Shown: positions 17,983 through 28,017, counted from the first letter of the stretch. The stretch: DNA of 64,000 nucleotides from Burkholderiaceae bacterium (GCA_030157545.1 JAOAUN010000084.1:375-64374); one strand, 5' to 3'. Made by a program: numbers and translations. The notes: generated by a model from the sequence alone, not told the origin.

Positions 17983-18855
17983 CTATTTTTTTAGTTTGAA
18001 GTTTTCACAAGGATCGGGACGTTCAATTGCATCGGTAAACCAGACATAATCGTATCTGCCAGCGAGCGCAGGCAGCATCTCTGCCAAAGCTGCGGTGCGC
18101 TCATAAAAACCGACAGTCGTCACTGTCAGCGTTGGCGCAACTGCAACCAGCACTTGCGGCACGCCATAGTCTTTACGCACATGGCCGTTACCGGCGACCA
18201 GTACGGCTGGCTTATTATCTTTTAACGTCACAGCCATAGAAATATCAGCAGCGCGCTGCGCCAACTGCATAGGCTCCAGATAACGTTGCGGCAGTTGGCC
18301 ACAATGCCCGTCGGTCAAGTCCTGATCAAGTTTGTTGCGGGCAGCCTCAGACAAAGGAGCCGCCTTGAAAATTTCCGCAACCTCGGGCGTAAAAGCTTGC
18401 TGGCGGTTTTTCACAATTTCCTTTGACATTCCCTTTGCCAGATTGCCGCCAACGAGCGGCAAGCCCGCTAGTCTTATCGCGTCAAACAGAGGTGCATGCA
18501 AGGGCCATCCCCAGGAGCTTGCATTGAATCCGGCCGCTTCCAGCGCAGGCAAGGTCGCATCAGTAAAGACAACGCGACTGCCCACTGGCAGATGTTCGGC
18601 AACGATAGTCATTCCAGGGCGAGCCAGCGCCGCGATCAACGCGCCTCTGGCTTGATGATGGCTTGGATTGTCATGCAACTCGCCAAGCAGCACGATTTCG
18701 CTGCTGCGCAAGATGCCAGCCAGCGTTTGGGGTGACAGCACCTCTCCGGTAGCGATATGAATGATCTCTGCGGCCGCTGCATTGTATGACTCCATTGCAG
18801 CACAAAGGACAAAAGACAGATAAAAAACCAGGCATTTTATTTTTGCTATTTTCAA
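17983..18855 (-). CDS. ChaN-family lipoprotein/haem-binding-like protein
   Basis: EIVLLGELHDNPSHHQARGALI...VLVAGNGHVRKDYGVPQVL. Confidence 0.85.
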   Translation of the reverse strand: MKIAKIKCLVFYLSFVLCAAMESYNAAAAEIIHIATGEVLSPQTLAGILRSSEIVLLGELHDNPSHHQARGALIAALARPGMTIVAEHLPVGSRVVFTDATLPALEAAGFNASSWGWPLHAPLFDAIRLAGLPLVGGNLAKGMSKEIVKNRQQAFTPEVAEIFKAAPLSEAARNKLDQDLTDGHCGQLPQRYLEPMQLAQRAADISMAVTLKDNKPAVLVAGNGHVRKDYGVPQVLVAVAPTLTVTTVGFYERTAALAEMLPALAGRYDYVWFTDAIERPDPCENFKLKK

Positions 18856-19004
18856 ACTGGATTCTCCTGATCGGCGGCTGTGCAGCGACTACGCGACGCT
18901 TGAACAGTGAACTATTGTAAGTTTTTATTTCACATCGGGTGAGGGCACGGCATGAAACCGGGTTCAAACTTGACATCTTCCTGCGCTGACCTGACCATCA
19001 TGGC

Positions 19005-19364
19005 ATGACGACCCTGAATGTATTAGGCACCGAACTGGTGGCCTGCTCTTATGACCCGCTGACAGGATTTTTCCGTGATGGCTGCTGCCAGACGAACGCA
19101 CAGGACACCGGCACGCATGTGATCTGTGCGCGCATGACGGATGCGTTTCTGCAGTTCTCTCTTCGAAGAGGCAATGACCTGATCACGCCACGACCTGAAT
19201 ACCGCTTTGCCGGGCTCAAGGCTGGTGACCGCTGGTGTCTATGCGCTTTGCGCTGGAAAGAAGCGCTCGAGGCAGGCGTTGCGCCGCCTGTGATATTGGT
19301 CAGCACGCATGCGAAGGCGCTTGATACCGTGACGCTTGCGCAGCTGATGGCGCAGGCGTTTTGA
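19005..19364 (+). CDS. DUF2237 family protein
   Basis: NVLGTELVACSYDPLTGFFRDGCCQTNAQDTGTHVICARMTDAFL...PRPEYRFAGLKAGDRWCLCALRWKEA. Confidence 0.88.
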   Translation: MTTLNVLGTELVACSYDPLTGFFRDGCCQTNAQDTGTHVICARMTDAFLQFSLRRGNDLITPRPEYRFAGLKAGDRWCLCALRWKEALEAGVAPPVILVSTHAKALDTVTLAQLMAQAF

Positions 19365-19386
19365 CGTTACTGTTTTGTTGAATGAC

Positions 19387-19413
19387 GAAAGACACTGGGC
19401 CCCAGCGTCTTTC
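19387..19413. terminator. Bidirectional hairpin between convergent genes
   Basis: GAAAGACACTGGGCCCCAGCGTCTTTC, near-perfect palindrome. Confidence 0.6.
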
Positions 19414-20194
19414 AATGCAAACCCCAAGCGTACGATTCCATCGACAACACCCCATAAGTAATACCACCATCAATCAGCTGCACCGCTTCAGTGGCATCAT
19501 GCGCACCCAACGCCACCAGCAATGGCAGGAAATGCTCTTCCGTAGGATGTGCACGCTCGGCATGCGGCGCGGCCTGCCGATAGTTCACCAGGCTAGCTAA
19601 CTCGTTAGCGGTAACAGCGTTCCGAACCCAGTTGCTGAACTCAAGCGCATAGGGTGCCTGACTGGCACCGCTGCGATCAATCTCATACAAGTTATGCGTC
19701 ATGCTGCCCGAGCCCAGGATCAGCACGCCCTGCTCGCGCAGCGGCGCCAGTGCCTGCCCGAGGCGCAACGCGCCGGCGGTATCGAGCGCCAGCGGCATTG
19801 ATACCTGAAACACCGGCACTTTCGCGTCTGGCAGCAGATGCATCAGCGGCACCCAGGCGCCATGGTCCAGACCACGCTGCGCATCAAAGGCAACAGGAAA
19901 GCCGGCATCGGCCAACAGCTTTGCTGCCTCTGCGGCGCGCTGCGGCTCACCGGCAGCCGGATACTGCAATGCATACAAAGGCGCAGGAAAGCCGCCGAAA
20001 TCATGAACGGTCTTGGGCGCGGCGCTGTTCATGACGCGCACGCTGCCGGTCTGCCAGTGCGGTGACACGACCAGCACAGCTTTAATTTCCGTTAATTGCC
20101 GGCCTAATGCAGCCAGTTGCGGACCGAGCAAGCCCGGCTCCAGTGCGAAAGTGGGCGCACCGTGGGAGATGAAAAAAACAGGGGCCTTGGACAT
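19412..20194 (-). CDS. Class III extradiol ring-cleavage dioxygenase (DODA/YgiD-like)
   Basis: VFFISHGAPTFALEPG, VVSPHW, DHGAWVPLMHLLPDAKVPVFQVSM, GSGSMTHNL. Confidence 0.9.
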   Translation of the reverse strand: MSKAPVFFISHGAPTFALEPGLLGPQLAALGRQLTEIKAVLVVSPHWQTGSVRVMNSAAPKTVHDFGGFPAPLYALQYPAAGEPQRAAEAAKLLADAGFPVAFDAQRGLDHGAWVPLMHLLPDAKVPVFQVSMPLALDTAGALRLGQALAPLREQGVLILGSGSMTHNLYEIDRSGASQAPYALEFSNWVRNAVTANELASLVNYRQAAPHAERAHPTEEHFLPLLVALGAHDATEAVQLIDGGITYGVLSMESYAWGLH

Positions 20195-20497
20195 GATGAC
20201 TCCGGAATCTATGAACGACTAAGGATATGGGCACTTTATACAAACTTTGAATTGAGATAAACAACCCAAATCGGAATTCATTGTTGCCAGAAATAAGCCA
20301 ATTCGACACTGACTTCCCGGCCAAAAACAGATTTTGATTGCCAAAAAAGGCGGTTTCGGCCATGATTCTGGGTTGCGAATTTCAAGTAGCCCTGTATTTG
20401 TCTGGTCCAGCTCCCGCCCCTGCGCGGACTTTTTCCCTTCATTGCCCAGCCCTCTTGACCTTCGCCCCCTTGATTTGTTTTTAGGAAAGTTGGCGAT

Positions 20498-20755
20498 ATG
20501 TCCAAAGAAGATCTGATTGAAATGGAAGGCGTCGTGGATGAAGTGCTGCCTGACTCGCGCTATCGCGTCACGCTCGAAAACGGCCATAACCTGATCGCTT
20601 ACAGCGGCGGCAAAATGCGCAAGAACCACATCCGCATTCTGGCTGGCGACAAAGTCTCGCTTGAACTGTCTCCTTATGATCTGAGCAAAGGTCGCATCAC
20701 CTTCCGTCATATCGAAGGTCGCGGTCCAGCCGGCCCGCAACGCCGCCGTCGTTGA
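20498..20755 (+). CDS. infA: Translation initiation factor IF-1
   Basis: [70 protein letters not shown]. Confidence 0.96.
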   Translation: MSKEDLIEMEGVVDEVLPDSRYRVTLENGHNLIAYSGGKMRKNHIRILAGDKVSLELSPYDLSKGRITFRHIEGRGPAGPQRRRR

Positions 20756-20825
20756 TGCACGGATTTGTTCGGGGAGGATAATCCCCGATCTGTACTGCTC
20801 CTACCAGAAACGCTCCGCGCTTTCG

Positions 20826-21374
20826 TCATTTCTTCACCAGCCGTCCCGCCCATTCCACCAGCGCCGTCAGCATTTTTACCAAATGGTCGCGTGTGGCGCT
20901 ATCCGTGAGATTACCCGCCGCGTCGAATCTGGACGGCGCAGCGGCAATCATCACCTCGGGCCTGTTCAGGATCATCCCGTTTAAATAAATAAACACTTGC
21001 CGCAAATGATATTGACTGCGTGCGCCACCAAGCGCACCGGGTGAAGCACTCATTAATGCAATCGGCTTGCCGTCAAATGGCTGGCTTGGTGGTCGCGACG
21101 CCCAATCGATCGCATTCTTCAATACACCAGGTATCGAATAATTGTACTCAGGCGTTGCAATCAGCAGCGCATCGGCAGCAGCAATCTTTTCCCTAAAGAT
21201 TTGCACCGCAGCAGGAAATCCTAGCTGATACACGTCCTCGTTATAGAGCGGGATAGAAGCAATGTCGAAGATTTCCAGCGTGACGCCGGAGGGCAAAAGC
21301 GGCTGGCAGGCACGCAAAGCCGCTGCATTGAAAGAGTTCGTGCGTAAACTGCCCGGGATTCCAAGAATTTGCAT
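20826..21374 (-). CDS. NADPH-dependent FMN reductase family protein
   Basis: MQILGIPGSLRTNSFNAAALRAC, ATPEYNYSIPGVLKNAIDWASRPP; internal ATG at 21374 chosen. Confidence 0.9.
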   Translation of the reverse strand: MQILGIPGSLRTNSFNAAALRACQPLLPSGVTLEIFDIASIPLYNEDVYQLGFPAAVQIFREKIAAADALLIATPEYNYSIPGVLKNAIDWASRPPSQPFDGKPIALMSASPGALGGARSQYHLRQVFIYLNGMILNRPEVMIAAAPSRFDAAGNLTDSATRDHLVKMLTALVEWAGRLVKK

Positions 21375-21522
21375 GATCGCTCCTTGTTCTTTGCAGGCTT
21401 CAGGAATTTTGCGACCGATTCCGTATCGAACTGCATCCCGGAGACGCGGCCTGAAATCCATGCAGACTGCGCCATGGTTAACATGCGACCCTGCGTCGCA
21501 CGATAAGACATTGGAGACGAAG

Positions 21523-22041
21523 ATGGCACAAGACACAATCGAAGCACGCAACCAAGGCAGCTTTCCTATGGATGATCCTACACAAGGATTAGAGCAAGAT
21601 CATCGATATATGAAACAGCTCATGCAGCGTTATTTGTCTACGCGCGATCAACAGGTCAAGCAACAAGCCGGACCGGAAATTTGTACGGCGCTGGAACTTC
21701 ATAGCGCGCTGGAAGAAAGTGTTTTTTATCCGCGCGTGCAAGAAGTCGATACGGCGCTGGTTGATCATTGCCTGGATGAGCATCAGGAAGCAGACCAGTT
21801 AGTCAGGCAGCTGCGCAGCCTGGACCCGGGCACGCCGGACTATGACGATCTGCTGCAACAACTGCATGACGCAGTGATGGCACATATACAGGAAGAAGAA
21901 TCGCAATTATTTCCTGCGGTACGCGATTCAAGTCTGGACTTGCGCGAGCTGGCGTTGCAGATGCAGGCGTTTGAAGCGAATATGGTGTCGACGCAGGCAA
22001 TGCGCAGTCAGTCGAATTTACGGCCCGACCAAATGCATTGA
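21523..22041 (+). CDS. Hemerythrin HHE cation-binding domain protein
   Basis: LEQDHRYMKQLM, ELHSALEESVFYPRV, HQEADQLV, HIQEEESQLFPAV. Confidence 0.85.
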   Translation: MAQDTIEARNQGSFPMDDPTQGLEQDHRYMKQLMQRYLSTRDQQVKQQAGPEICTALELHSALEESVFYPRVQEVDTALVDHCLDEHQEADQLVRQLRSLDPGTPDYDDLLQQLHDAVMAHIQEEESQLFPAVRDSSLDLRELALQMQAFEANMVSTQAMRSQSNLRPDQMH

Positions 22042-22062
22042 CGTTTTGGATGCCGGATGTGA

Positions 22063-22096
22063 AAACGGGATCGCGGCACTTGCCGTGATCCCGTTT
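22063..22096. terminator. Bidirectional intrinsic terminator
   Basis: AAACGGGATCGCGGCA-CTT-GCCGTGATCCCGTTT between convergent genes. Confidence 0.8.
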
Positions 22097-22114
22097 CTTC
22101 TTCATGAACGAATC

Positions 22115-22684
22115 TTAATCTGCCTTCAATGCCTCGACCTGAATCGCCAGCTTGATCTCGGGAGAGAAGCGCGGTATGCCATACGTCAAACCGTAATCGG
22201 CACGATCAAAAGTAGCGGACGCGTCGGCGCCGCATATCTCACGCTTGAACACGGGATGCATCATGCATTTGAAGTGATTGACAGTCAGCTTCAGGGGCTT
22301 GGTCACGCCCAGCATCGTCATCTCGCCATCCATGCTGACGAGTTTGTCGCCGTCAAATTTCAAGGCCGTACTCTTGTAGCTTACGGTCGGAAATTTTTCG
22401 ACATTGAACATGTCCTTGCCTTTCGCATGCTCATTCATCTTGGCATGGCCAAAATCGATGGAGCTGGCATCGATAACAATATCGGCGGTACCGGTTTTCG
22501 CCGCGCGATCGAGCGTGATCTTGCCGCTTGTCTTGAGGAATTTACCGCGCCAGAAAGACAGACCCATGTGATCGGCTTCAAAGCTCGGATAGGTATGCGC
22601 ATTCTGGATTTCATAAGTTTGTGCAGAAGCAGTAACAGTGAACAGCGACAGCAGTGCGGCAGCGAACAGATTCGTCAGTTTCAT
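22115..22684 (-). CDS. YceI family periplasmic protein
   Basis: QTYEIQNAHTYPSFEADHMGLSFWRGKFLKTSGKITLDRAAKTGTADIVIDASSIDFGH. Confidence 0.93.
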   Translation of the reverse strand: MKLTNLFAAALLSLFTVTASAQTYEIQNAHTYPSFEADHMGLSFWRGKFLKTSGKITLDRAAKTGTADIVIDASSIDFGHAKMNEHAKGKDMFNVEKFPTVSYKSTALKFDGDKLVSMDGEMTMLGVTKPLKLTVNHFKCMMHPVFKREICGADASATFDRADYGLTYGIPRFSPEIKLAIQVEALKAD

Positions 22685-22716
22685 GCAAACTCCTATTTTG
22701 TATAAGTTTATTTATT

Positions 22717-23298
22717 CTATTGTGCTGCTGCCGCGACCCGAAACTTGATCACGACATCGTCGGCTACCAGACTGGTGTCTCGCCAGTCTCCTTCACCTAT
22801 ATTAAAGGCAAGCCGCTTGATCGGCAGACTGCCTTCAAAAACTTGTAATGCACCTTCTTTTTTCACTGTCATCGGAAAAATGATGTCTATCGTTCTTCCC
22901 TTGATCGTCAGCTTGCCGGTCACATCAAGCTTGCCGGCAGCGACCGGCTTTATCTTGTTCGACACAAAAGTCGCTTTGGGAAACTGCGCGCCGTTGAACC
23001 ATTCTTTCTTTTGCACTTCGCTGTTGTAGTCGGGATCACCAAGATCAAAGCTGACAATATCGATCTCGACGTTGGCCTTTGATGCTTCTGGCTTGCTGCT
23101 TTCAAAATTGATCTGGGCACTGAATTTATTGAACTTCGCTTCGACCGGCACATTGAATTGTTTGAAGACGGCCGACACTGCGCTCTTGGATAGGTCCGTT
23201 TTTAAATTTGCGGCCGAGGAGGCCAAAGCAGAGGCCAAGCCGAGAACTGTGAACAAAGACAACTTGACCAAACGACACGAGCGAGACGAGCGAAACAT
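22717..23298 (-). CDS. YceI family protein (second copy)
   Basis: SAVSAVFKQFNVPVEAKFNKFSAQINFESSKPEASKANVEIDIVSFDLGDPDYNSEVQKKEWFNGAQFPKATF. Confidence 0.88.
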   Translation of the reverse strand: MFRSSRSCRLVKLSLFTVLGLASALASSAANLKTDLSKSAVSAVFKQFNVPVEAKFNKFSAQINFESSKPEASKANVEIDIVSFDLGDPDYNSEVQKKEWFNGAQFPKATFVSNKIKPVAAGKLDVTGKLTIKGRTIDIIFPMTVKKEGALQVFEGSLPIKRLAFNIGEGDWRDTSLVADDVVIKFRVAAAAQ

Positions 23299-23347
23299 TT
23301 TTTTCCTGTTAAAGAATACAAACGAATGCAAACGACAAAAACGACAT

Positions 23348-23908
23348 TCAGGGCAGCATGCGCGAAAGCACACTGTCTTTGTCAATCAGGCGGTGCTTCA
23401 GCACGGCCAGCAGGTGCACTGCCACCACACCCAGCAGCACCCAGTCCAGCATCTCATGCAATTCGCGCAGCACAGGCTTGAGGACAGGATCAGCATCCAT
23501 CAGCACTGGCAACGGTAACACTGTCAAATAGACTACCGGCACGCCGGCAGCGAGACTGTAAAAATAACCCGACAGGGGTACGGCAAACATCAGCACATAC
23601 AGCAAGCCGTGCACGATGCGTGATGCATTATGCTGCCAGCGCGGCATCGTTTCCGCATAAGGCGGGGCCGGATGCGCAAGGCGCCACAGCAAGCGCACCG
23701 CAGCGAGCGCGAGTACCGTCACGCCCAGCCATTTATGCCAGGCGAAGTAACGTAACTTGGTGGGTGTCAGGCCTTGAATGTCGACCATGATCGTGCCGAG
23801 CACGAAGGCCGCCACAATCAGCAGTGCAATCAGCCAGTGCATGAGCACGGAAAATCGCCCGAACCGGTAGGGAGTATGCAACTCTGCTGCAGCGTCTGTC
23901 ATCGACAT
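23348..23908 (-). CDS. Cytochrome b561 family protein
   Basis: RFGRFSVLMHWLIALLIVAAFVLG, KWLGVTVLALAAVRLLWRLAHPAPP, LHEMLDWVLLGVVAVHLLAVLKHRLIDKD. Confidence 0.93.
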   Translation of the reverse strand: MSMTDAAAELHTPYRFGRFSVLMHWLIALLIVAAFVLGTIMVDIQGLTPTKLRYFAWHKWLGVTVLALAAVRLLWRLAHPAPPYAETMPRWQHNASRIVHGLLYVLMFAVPLSGYFYSLAAGVPVVYLTVLPLPVLMDADPVLKPVLRELHEMLDWVLLGVVAVHLLAVLKHRLIDKDSVLSRMLP

Positions 23909-24007
23909 TGTTCACTTGTGAGTTAAATGCAAAAAGGGCAAAACCCTGCGTTTGCAAAAAACGTAATTGTGCATCCATAAGGCATTTAATGCCATACGCA
24001 TTACATA

Positions 24008-24514
24008 TCACAACAAACTGACGTTATCCGGCAATTCGTTTTGATCGTTTCCACTGCGGGGAAAATAGCTGCTCAACTGGCGGGACACGGCATCAATGGC
24101 AGCAACTGCGCCGGCCTGATACTGGCGCATTTTGAAGGCTTGCTGCAGATTTTCAATGATCGGTGGCCATGCGTTGGCTTCTTGCACGCAGCGCTGGATG
24201 CCGCGGTCGGCAATGATTTCTATCGCGTGGTCGCCCAACAATATATAAATCAGCACGCCGTTATTACACTCGGTGTCCCAGATGCGCTGCCCGGAAAAGA
24301 CCTCGAGTGCGCGCTCGCGGGGCGTGACACCCTGCAGCAACTGCAGCGGACTCAATGCAGCCTCAATCACGAAACGTATTTCGGCAGCGTGCTGCAACTC
24401 GGAATGCGTAATCGCTTGCGAAATGGCCTGCTGCACTTTAACTGGAAACTGCTGCCGCAGCTGCCAGTAGCTGGCAAGGAAATGACGGATGAATCGACCC
24501 AGCATGACTACCAC
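24008..24514 (-). CDS. TPM (phosphatase-like) domain protein
   Basis: ITHSELQHAAEIRFVIEAALSP, RIWDTECNNGVLIYILLGDHAIEIIADRGI. Confidence 0.85.
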   Translation of the reverse strand: MVVMLGRFIRHFLASYWQLRQQFPVKVQQAISQAITHSELQHAAEIRFVIEAALSPLQLLQGVTPRERALEVFSGQRIWDTECNNGVLIYILLGDHAIEIIADRGIQRCVQEANAWPPIIENLQQAFKMRQYQAGAVAAIDAVSRQLSSYFPRSGNDQNELPDNVSLL

Positions 24515-25461
24515 CTTCCCGATGCGCCGCCGCCGCCGAAGCCACCGCCGCCACCCTGAAAACCACCGCCTCCGGAACGACCACCACCAAAGGTCCCACC
24601 ACCGCCATGCCAGCCACTGCCCATACGCCCGCCAACCAGTGTAAGCACGAATCCGATTAGCGCCGCCATTGCAGCAGCAGCCAGGCCGAGCAGCAGCCAG
24701 GCGGCCAGCCCGAGTACGCCACCGGTAGCTACTGCACCAGCGAAGCGCCCGAAGAGGGAACGCAAAATGCCGCCAACGATGACTGCCGCAAAAAACAGCA
24801 ACGGCAACAATCCCGCAGCGCTATCCGGATTCAGGTTCGCTGCAGACTTGACTGGCGCAGGCAAGGGTTCGCCATCTATGACGCGCATCATGGCGTCAAC
24901 GCCGCTGTTGATGCCGCCATAAAAATCGCCCTGCCTGAAATACGGCACGATGATGTCGTCAATGATGCGCTTGGCTGTCGCGTCGTTGAGCGCGCCTTCG
25001 AGACCGTAGCCGACTTCGATGCGTAGAGCGCGTTCATTTTTAGCGACGACAAGTATCGCGCCATCATCAATTTTCTTGCGCCCGAGCTTCCATTGCTCCG
25101 CTACGCGAATCGCGTATTGCTCAATCGCTTCCGGCTGCGTGCCGGGCACAAGCAACACGGCGACCTGACTACCTTTGCGCGCTTCGAATTCGCTCAGGCG
25201 CTGCTCAAGCGCTTGCTGTTGCTCGCTGCTGAGCGTACCGCTCAGATCGACTACATGCGCGCTCAATGGCGGCACCGGCAACAGTCCATCGGAATTTTGC
25301 GGCCATGCAAAAGCTGCGCTGAACAGTAAAAACAGCGTTGTCCACGCCCGGCACGCGCACCATAGCGAACGCTTATTTGGCTGATTGCGGTTCATTTTGC
25401 GGTTCATTTTGCGGTGCAGTGCCGAAGTCCACCGCAGGAGCATTCGAAATCGCTTTTTCAT
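24508..25461 (-). CDS. TPM domain protein with Gly-rich C-terminus (YgcG-like)
   Basis: VVDLSGTLSSEQQQALEQRLSEFEARKGSQVAVLLVPGTQPE and GGRSGGGGFQGGGGGFGGGGASGRW. Confidence 0.9.
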   Translation of the reverse strand: MKKRFRMLLRWTSALHRKMNRKMNRNQPNKRSLWCACRAWTTLFLLFSAAFAWPQNSDGLLPVPPLSAHVVDLSGTLSSEQQQALEQRLSEFEARKGSQVAVLLVPGTQPEAIEQYAIRVAEQWKLGRKKIDDGAILVVAKNERALRIEVGYGLEGALNDATAKRIIDDIIVPYFRQGDFYGGINSGVDAMMRVIDGEPLPAPVKSAANLNPDSAAGLLPLLFFAAVIVGGILRSLFGRFAGAVATGGVLGLAAWLLLGLAAAAMAALIGFVLTLVGGRMGSGWHGGGGTFGGGRSGGGGFQGGGGGFGGGGASGRW

Positions 25462-26005
25462 TATCGACCGTAAAATTCGGCTTGAGCTTCAAGCCAAACA
25501 CCATCGCTGTCAGGTTAGTCGGGAACGAGCGCACCTGCACGTTGTAATCCTGGACGGCCTTGATATAACGATTGCGTGCCACCGTAATGCGATTTTCCGT
25601 ACCTTCGAGCTGCGCCTGCAAATCACGAAAACCCATGTCGGCTTTCAACTGTGGATAGTTTTCACTAACAACCAGCAAGCGCGACAGTGCACCTGATAAC
25701 TGCGCTTGCGCTGCCTGAAATTTTTGCAGCGCGGCCGGATCGTTTAGCGCTTCCGGTGTCAGCTGTACCGAGCCGACCTTCGCGCGCGCTTCCGTCACTT
25801 GTGTCAGCACCTGCTTCTCATGCGATGCATACCCTTTGACAGTATTGACCAGATTCGGCACCAGGTCAGCGCGGCGCTGGTACTGGTTGACGACTTCGGA
25901 CCAGCTGGCTTTTATTTGCTCATCACCAGCCTGCAAATTGTTATAGCCGCAACCGCTGAGTAATGCGGCCAGTCCGAGCATGAATACGAAAAAGAATTTA
26001 CGCAT
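25373..26005 (-). CDS. LemA family protein
   Basis: LSGCGYNNLQAGDEQIKASWSEVVNQYQRRADLVPNLVNTVKGYASHEKQVLTQVTEAR. Confidence 0.93.
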   Translation of the reverse strand: MRKFFFVFMLGLAALLSGCGYNNLQAGDEQIKASWSEVVNQYQRRADLVPNLVNTVKGYASHEKQVLTQVTEARAKVGSVQLTPEALNDPAALQKFQAAQAQLSGALSRLLVVSENYPQLKADMGFRDLQAQLEGTENRITVARNRYIKAVQDYNVQVRSFPTNLTAMVFGLKLKPNFTVDNEKAISNAPAVDFGTAPQNEPQNEPQSAK

Positions 26006-26100
26006 GAATTCCCTTTTAAAAATGAATGGAACATCCGTTGTATCTATTAATGTAATTCTATATAGGATTTATTGCAGAGGTTTCAAGTCCGGCAGCTATT

Positions 26101-28017
26101 TTGACGACATCTGTTGGCTTGCAGACTGATTCAGCACAGACATTTGAGCAAAAGCAAAAGGGTCATGCGCTGCACGCCGTAAACTTCAAAAATAACAAAC
26201 CTCTTAATGCAGAGCGATCCTTTCCGATGCCCGCAGCCCGCCGGATCGCACCACTCACTCGCTGCCTCATATTGTTCGCCATGCTGGGCATGCCAAGTGC
26301 TGTCTTTAGCCAGCAGACGGCTCCAAGCCGCGTTGAGATCAGTGGCGCCGGTGAGTTTTTACCTCTACTAAATGACAATCTGCAGATTGTTCGCTTAACG
26401 CGTGACCCTGGCGTAAACGCGGAAGAGTTGCAGCGGCTACTTGCCATCACGCCGCAGCAGATCAAGGAATTGCTGGCCACGGAAGGCTATTTTTCTGCAG
26501 AGGTCACTGCTTCAATAAAAGCGAACCCACAGCAAGCGGTCGCAAAACTTCATGTCAACACAGGCGAACCGACGAAGATTAGTCAGGTCGACATTCAGTT
26601 CATCGGCGCCCTCGCCAGCGCCACGGACGGGCCAGCTCGTATTGCCGGATTGCGCCGGCAGTGGCTGCTTGCGCCCGGCCAGCGCTTTAGGCAAGCTCAA
26701 TGGGACGAGGCAAAAAATGTATTGTTAAAAGACTTGCTGGCTCGAGATTATCCGGCTGCGCAGATCGCTGATAGCCGCGCGCAAATTGATCCTGCACAGC
26801 ACAGTGCAAGGCTAACTATCTTAGTTGATTCAGGGCCGGCTTTCACCTTTGGCGATCTCGACATTAACGGCCTGCAACGCTATTCACGCTCGCTGATTGA
26901 CAACATCAATACTATCCGTCCCGGCGAAGCCTATTCACAGCAGCGCTTGTCCGAGCTACAGGCTCGCCTGCTCGACACCAGCTATTTCCGATCGGTCTTT
27001 GCCACCATCAATGCTGATCCAGCGCAGGCGCAACGGGTACCGATACGACTGGAATTGAATGAAATCGAAAGCAAGCGGCTCGGCATCGGCCTGGGCTTTT
27101 CCACCGATAGCGGCGCGCGTGTGCAGCTCAAATGGCTGGACCGGAATTTTCTGGCACGCGACTGGAGACTGGAAACTGCGCTGCGCGCCGATCGACAAAC
27201 ACAACTTGCCGAAGGCAATCTGTATCTGCGACCGCTGGAGCAAGGGGTCTATCAAGACAGGTTGCAGGGCTGGGTGCCCAGCATCGGACTCAGCTTCGGC
27301 AAAACCTACCTGACCGGTGAGGAGCTCGATAAAATCCGCAACAGTGTGCGACTAAGCTCGCCCTCCAAAATCGACGAGCAGATTCTGGCATTCTCATTTC
27401 TGGCTGACCACCGGCGCATTGAAGGACTAGAGCCGGTGACACGCCAGGCGCTGGTTGCGAGCTACAGTTATGTAAGGCGCCGGCTGGACCAACTCATATC
27501 GCCGCGTCGCGGCAATGTCCTGAGCATGGAACTGTCGGCCGGACTGGGCGGCGTACTTAATGATGAAAACATCGCGCGCGTGCTGTTGCAAGGCTGGCTG
27601 TTGCAGCCCCTTGGCCAGCGCTGGAGCGCCGTACTGCGAGCACAAGCCGGCCAGGTATTCGGCGCCCGCGACCAGAGCGTGCCGGATGACTTATTGTTTC
27701 GCACCGGCGGCGACCAGAGCGTACGCGGCTATGGCTATGGCCGCCTCGGCGTGCCGCGCGGCGGCGCCATTGTCGGCGGCAATGTGCTGGCAGTACTCAG
27801 CGCCGAATTGATTTACCAGATAAGACCAGCATGGGGCATCGCCGTATTTACCGACGCAGGTGATGCTGCGGCTTCGCGATCGGAATTTCATTTCAAACAG
27901 GGCACCGGTGTCGGTGCGCGCTGGCGCAGTCCTATCGGGCCCGTGAATATCGATATCGCGCATGGCCACGAAAGTGGCGAAACGCGCCTGCATTTTTCGA
28001 TTGGCTATGGCTTCTGA
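26101..28017 (+). CDS. tamA: Outer membrane Omp85-family assembly protein TamA
   Basis: POTRA-like N-terminus and RTGGDQSVRGYGYGRLGVPRGGAIVGGNVLAVLSAELIYQI; followed by tamB. Confidence 0.9.
   Translation: MTTSVGLQTDSAQTFEQKQKGHALHAVNFKNNKPLNAERSFPMPAARRIAPLTRCLILFAMLGMPSAVFSQQTAPSRVEISGAGEFLPLLNDNLQIVRLTRDPGVNAEELQRLLAITPQQIKELLATEGYFSAEVTASIKANPQQAVAKLHVNTGEPTKISQVDIQFIGALASATDGPARIAGLRRQWLLAPGQRFRQAQWDEAKNVLLKDLLARDYPAAQIADSRAQIDPAQHSARLTILVDSGPAFTFGDLDINGLQRYSRSLIDNINTIRPGEAYSQQRLSELQARLLDTSYFRSVFATINADPAQAQRVPIRLELNEIESKRLGIGLGFSTDSGARVQLKWLDRNFLARDWRLETALRADRQTQLAEGNLYLRPLEQGVYQDRLQGWVPSIGLSFGKTYLTGEELDKIRNSVRLSSPSKIDEQILAFSFLADHRRIEGLEPVTRQALVASYSYVRRRLDQLISPRRGNVLSMELSAGLGGVLNDENIARVLLQGWLLQPLGQRWSAVLRAQAGQVFGARDQSVPDDLLFRTGGDQSVRGYGYGRLGVPRGGAIVGGNVLAVLSAELIYQIRPAWGIAVFTDAGDAAASRSEFHFKQGTGVGARWRSPIGPVNIDIAHGHESGETRLHFSIGYGF

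Noticed and set aside
20219-20740. 173-aa minus-strand ORF
   Set aside because: Mostly antisense to infA and its leader; no domain recognised.
24520-24605. Possible repeat array (GCCGCCGCC/ACCACCGCC runs)
   Set aside because: Explained by the Gly-rich C-terminus of the TPM-domain protein; not CRISPR or a mobile repeat.
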